64,000 nucleotides of DNA from Halomonas sp. PR-M31 (GTDB lineage: Bacteria; Pseudomonadota; Gammaproteobacteria; Pseudomonadales; Halomonadaceae). The stretch's first letter is position 1; the number at the start of each line of letters is the position of its first letter. The DNA lies in assembly GCF_001039575.1 (NCBI RefSeq), contig NZ_JIBT01000001.1:124001-188000 (forward strand), read 5' to 3'. Under the pieces are notes generated by a model. That model was not told the DNA's origin and did no database searches. It saw only the letters and a program-made list of their open reading frames with translations. Positions 62,427 through 64,000 of this stretch are shown in pieces. Made by a program: the position numbers and the translations under genes.

Positions 62427-63836
62427 TCAAAGAGATTCAAGAAAGCGCAGCAAGGTCTCGCGCTCTTCTGCGGGCAGATGACGGTACTGTTCCTTGGCGC
62501 TTTCCGCTTCACCGCCATGCCATAAAATGGCTTCTTCCAAGGTTCGGGCGCGCCCATCGTGCAGGAAACTGGCGCGGGGATTGACGGTTTGCGCCAAGCC
62601 GATGCCCCATAGCGGCGGGGTGCGCCACTCTTGGCCGCTGGCCTTGAACTCGGGACGATTATCCGCCAGCGCCGCGCCCATGTCGTGCAACAGCATGTCC
62701 GTGTAGGGCCAGATGGTCTGGTCGCTCAGCTCTGGCCGATCCTCGACTTCGGCGGTCTGGTGACGCGGGGTATGACAGCCGGCGCAGCCAAGGTCGTTGA
62801 ATTTCCGCGCGCCCGTCTGTACCGCTGGGTCGTCCATGTCGCGGCGCGCCGGCACCGCCAGGCTGCTGGCGTAGAAGGTGATGAAGTTGGCGATCTTATC
62901 GCTGACTTCCGGCTCGCCGCCATGAGGAGTCTCGTCACAGCGCTGCTTGGGGTCGCAGTCCGTGGCCAGATTCAGGCTCGAGGTCAAACCCATATCGCCG
63001 GCGAAGGCGCCTAGGCTTTGTTGCTCGATGCTGACCTCACCGGCCTTCCATCCGAAGCGGCCCATCTGGAGGGTGTCGGTGGCACGGTTCCAGGCCACAT
63101 TGGTCCGCCCGGAGATGCCATCGCCATCGGCATCCTCCGGGTCCGCATTGGCCAGAAGATCCTTTTCCTCGATTGCTTCGAGCAACCCCAGGCCGATCAT
63201 CGGTGGCGCTACCCGGGGCGAAGTCAGTAGATCCTCGGGTAGGGGGCCGTAATTTGGATTTTCGATGCGATATTCCGGGACTTGCAGGCTGACCGGTGAA
63301 CCGTCTCCCAGCTTGACCTCTCGTTCGATGTACTCCACCACCATGTTTGCTTCCGGCTTGACACCGGGCAGGGCCGCGTTCTGCAACTGGGTGCCATAGA
63401 CGGGGGCAGGCTTCACGCCCTGGCGCTCCAGGAGTTCCGCGTCCTCTTCCGGGTCGGCGGGCACGGATAGGCGCAAGAACAACGAGACCGGTGTTTCCCC
63501 CGAGGCCGGTGGATGGCCGCGACCGTCCTTGATGTGACAGCCCTGACAGGAGTTGGTGTTGAACAGCGGGCCCAGGCCGTCCCGAGCCTCGGTGCTGGCC
63601 GGAGCCGCAACCCAAGGGTTGCGGAAGAAACTGTTGCCCACGCTGAAATCGAGGCGTTTGGTCATCGACTGATTGCTCAGGGGCAGGGAATAGGCGTTGT
63701 GATCGAACTGCTCCACGGTGCCCTCACCCGCGCTCTTGGGGGTGTTCTGCAGCGGATATTCCTCGGCGGCGGCACCGGTTGCCAGTCCTACCAGGCAGAG
63801 ACTCGCCCAGAAAATCAGATGATGCGATGCGGTCAT
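62427..63836 (-). CDS. Di-heme thiol oxidoreductase-like protein (DUF1111)
   Basis: 469 residues with a signal peptide (HHLIFWASLCLVGLATGAAA). Two c-type heme sites, NSCQGCHIKDGRGH and LGCAGCHTPRHQ, as in the DUF1111/cytochrome c peroxidase relatives. NPWVAAPASTEARDGLGPLF and NPRASFLHDGRARTLEEAIL are family segments. It probably acts in the periplasm, in iron or electron handling with the imelysins. The preceding gene on the minus strand ends at 63909. Confidence 0.9.
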   Translation of the reverse strand: MTASHHLIFWASLCLVGLATGAAAEEYPLQNTPKSAGEGTVEQFDHNAYSLPLSNQSMTKRLDFSVGNSFFRNPWVAAPASTEARDGLGPLFNTNSCQGCHIKDGRGHPPASGETPVSLFLRLSVPADPEEDAELLERQGVKPAPVYGTQLQNAALPGVKPEANMVVEYIEREVKLGDGSPVSLQVPEYRIENPNYGPLPEDLLTSPRVAPPMIGLGLLEAIEEKDLLANADPEDADGDGISGRTNVAWNRATDTLQMGRFGWKAGEVSIEQQSLGAFAGDMGLTSSLNLATDCDPKQRCDETPHGGEPEVSDKIANFITFYASSLAVPARRDMDDPAVQTGARKFNDLGCAGCHTPRHQTAEVEDRPELSDQTIWPYTDMLLHDMGAALADNRPEFKASGQEWRTPPLWGIGLAQTVNPRASFLHDGRARTLEEAILWHGGEAESAKEQYRHLPAEERETLLRFLESL

Positions 63837-63859
63837 GGAAAAGACCTCGTTGAAGCGTC

Positions 63860-63892
63860 AACGGCGAAGCCTTGAGATGGGGCTTCGCCGTT
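63860..63892. repeat. Hairpin between two minus-strand genes
   Basis: A 12-bp perfect stem AACGGCGAAGCC with a nine-base loop. A run of six T follows on the plus strand, not on the minus strand where the neighbouring genes are transcribed, so it is not a standard terminator for them and may modulate or stabilise the operon mRNA. Confidence 0.5.
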
Positions 63893-63908
63893 GTTTTTTA
63901 CGGGTATC

Positions 63909-64000
63909 TTAGAAATCGTGGCCGGCGGTGTCCGGTTCCAGTGATGCGATACCCAGCGTGTTGGCAGCCTGCTCGATGGAGCCGGTCTGTTCGACCAGCG
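63909..64000 (-). CDS. C-terminal end of a gene, probably a second imelysin-family protein (partial)
   Basis: The last 29 or so codons read LVEQTGSIEQAANTLGIASL and end AGHDF before a TAA (63909-63911). The start lies beyond the window. Clusters of this kind usually have an imelysin on each side of the di-heme protein, and the tail is compatible, but the fragment is too short to be certain. Confidence 0.55.
   Translation of the reverse strand, partial: LVEQTGSIEQAANTLGIASLEPDTAGHDF

Noticed and set aside
63860-63892. Hairpin with six T as a terminator of the minus-strand genes
   Set aside because: The T run is on the plus strand side; on the minus strand the stem is not followed by T, so it is listed only as a repeat.

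Overview
The window looks like a chromosomal segment of a GC-rich gammaproteobacterium, most likely Halomonadaceae (Halomonas sensu lato). This is an inference from gene content and codon style: quaternary-amine catabolism, a carnitine pathway, sarcosine oxidase, NIS siderophore genes, an imelysin/di-heme cluster and several GlxA-type AraC regulators. No rRNA or tRNA gene and no CRISPR array was seen.

Layout. 1-5.0 kb (minus): a hydroxamate/citrate-type siderophore operon (two IucA/IucC synthetases and an acetyltransferase, running off the left edge). It lies behind an RTX-repeat protein gene with a good Fur-box-like palindrome upstream. 5-7.2 kb: a DHA2-type MFS exporter and a periplasmic RidA-like protein. 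7.5-16.2 kb (minus): one long co-directional group encoding a cationic-amino-acid ABC transporter, an AruH-like transaminase, a betaine-type binding protein, an AruI-like ThDP decarboxylase, an HD-domain protein and a 2-oxoglutarate oxygenase. The last three overlap by ATGA, and a GlxA/AraC regulator is divergent. 17.4-23.7 kb: hicAB, a second butyrobetaine-hydroxylase-like oxygenase, a frameshifted GlxA regulator, a GNAT, a frameshifted rmuC and a third GlxA regulator. 23.7-25.3 kb: an IS605-type element (tnpA and tnpB divergent). 25.5-31.3 kb: a PQQ dehydrogenase with a separate small membrane protein, a sugar-porter MFS and an NhaC-type antiporter. 31.3-38.1 kb: glyA-soxBDAG behind a potentially structured leader. 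38.3-39.9 kb: an orphan hcp with a sigma54-like promoter and twin upstream palindromes, then an unknown lipoprotein. 40-44.8 kb: an HglS-type 2-oxoadipate dioxygenase, a fused 2-oxoacid dehydrogenase E1 and a FabD-like acyltransferase. 44.9-47.4 kb: a lower-GC patch with an internally deleted LysE-like gene, yefM-yoeB, an MliC-type lipoprotein and a vapBC-like pair. 47.6-55.8 kb: membrane proteins, purU, a hydroxyacid dehydrogenase, and an aldehyde dehydrogenase/GMC oxidoreductase group. 55.8-58.1 kb (minus): cdhC-cdhA-cdhB for carnitine. 58.3-60.3 kb: a frameshifted TauE/SafE permease and an Xre-RES toxin-antitoxin pair. 60.3-64 kb (minus): DUF1513, imelysin, a di-heme DUF1111 oxidoreductase and the end of another gene, probably iron-linked.

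How it fits together. CdhA, CdhC and CdhB convert L-carnitine to glycine betaine. The two butyrobetaine-hydroxylase-like oxygenases could supply carnitine-like or related betaines. SoxBDAG and GlyA finish demethylation (sarcosine to glycine to serine) and PurU drains formyl-tetrahydrofolate. The enzymes linking glycine betaine to sarcosine are not in the window. Iron genes sit at both ends.

Caution: four genes carry what look like single missing bases (PQQ dehydrogenase leader, rmuC, one GlxA regulator, TauE permease), so either several genes are decaying or the assembly has indel errors. The most interesting unexplained unit is the 11.9-16.2 kb oxygenase/HD/ThDP-decarboxylase operon.
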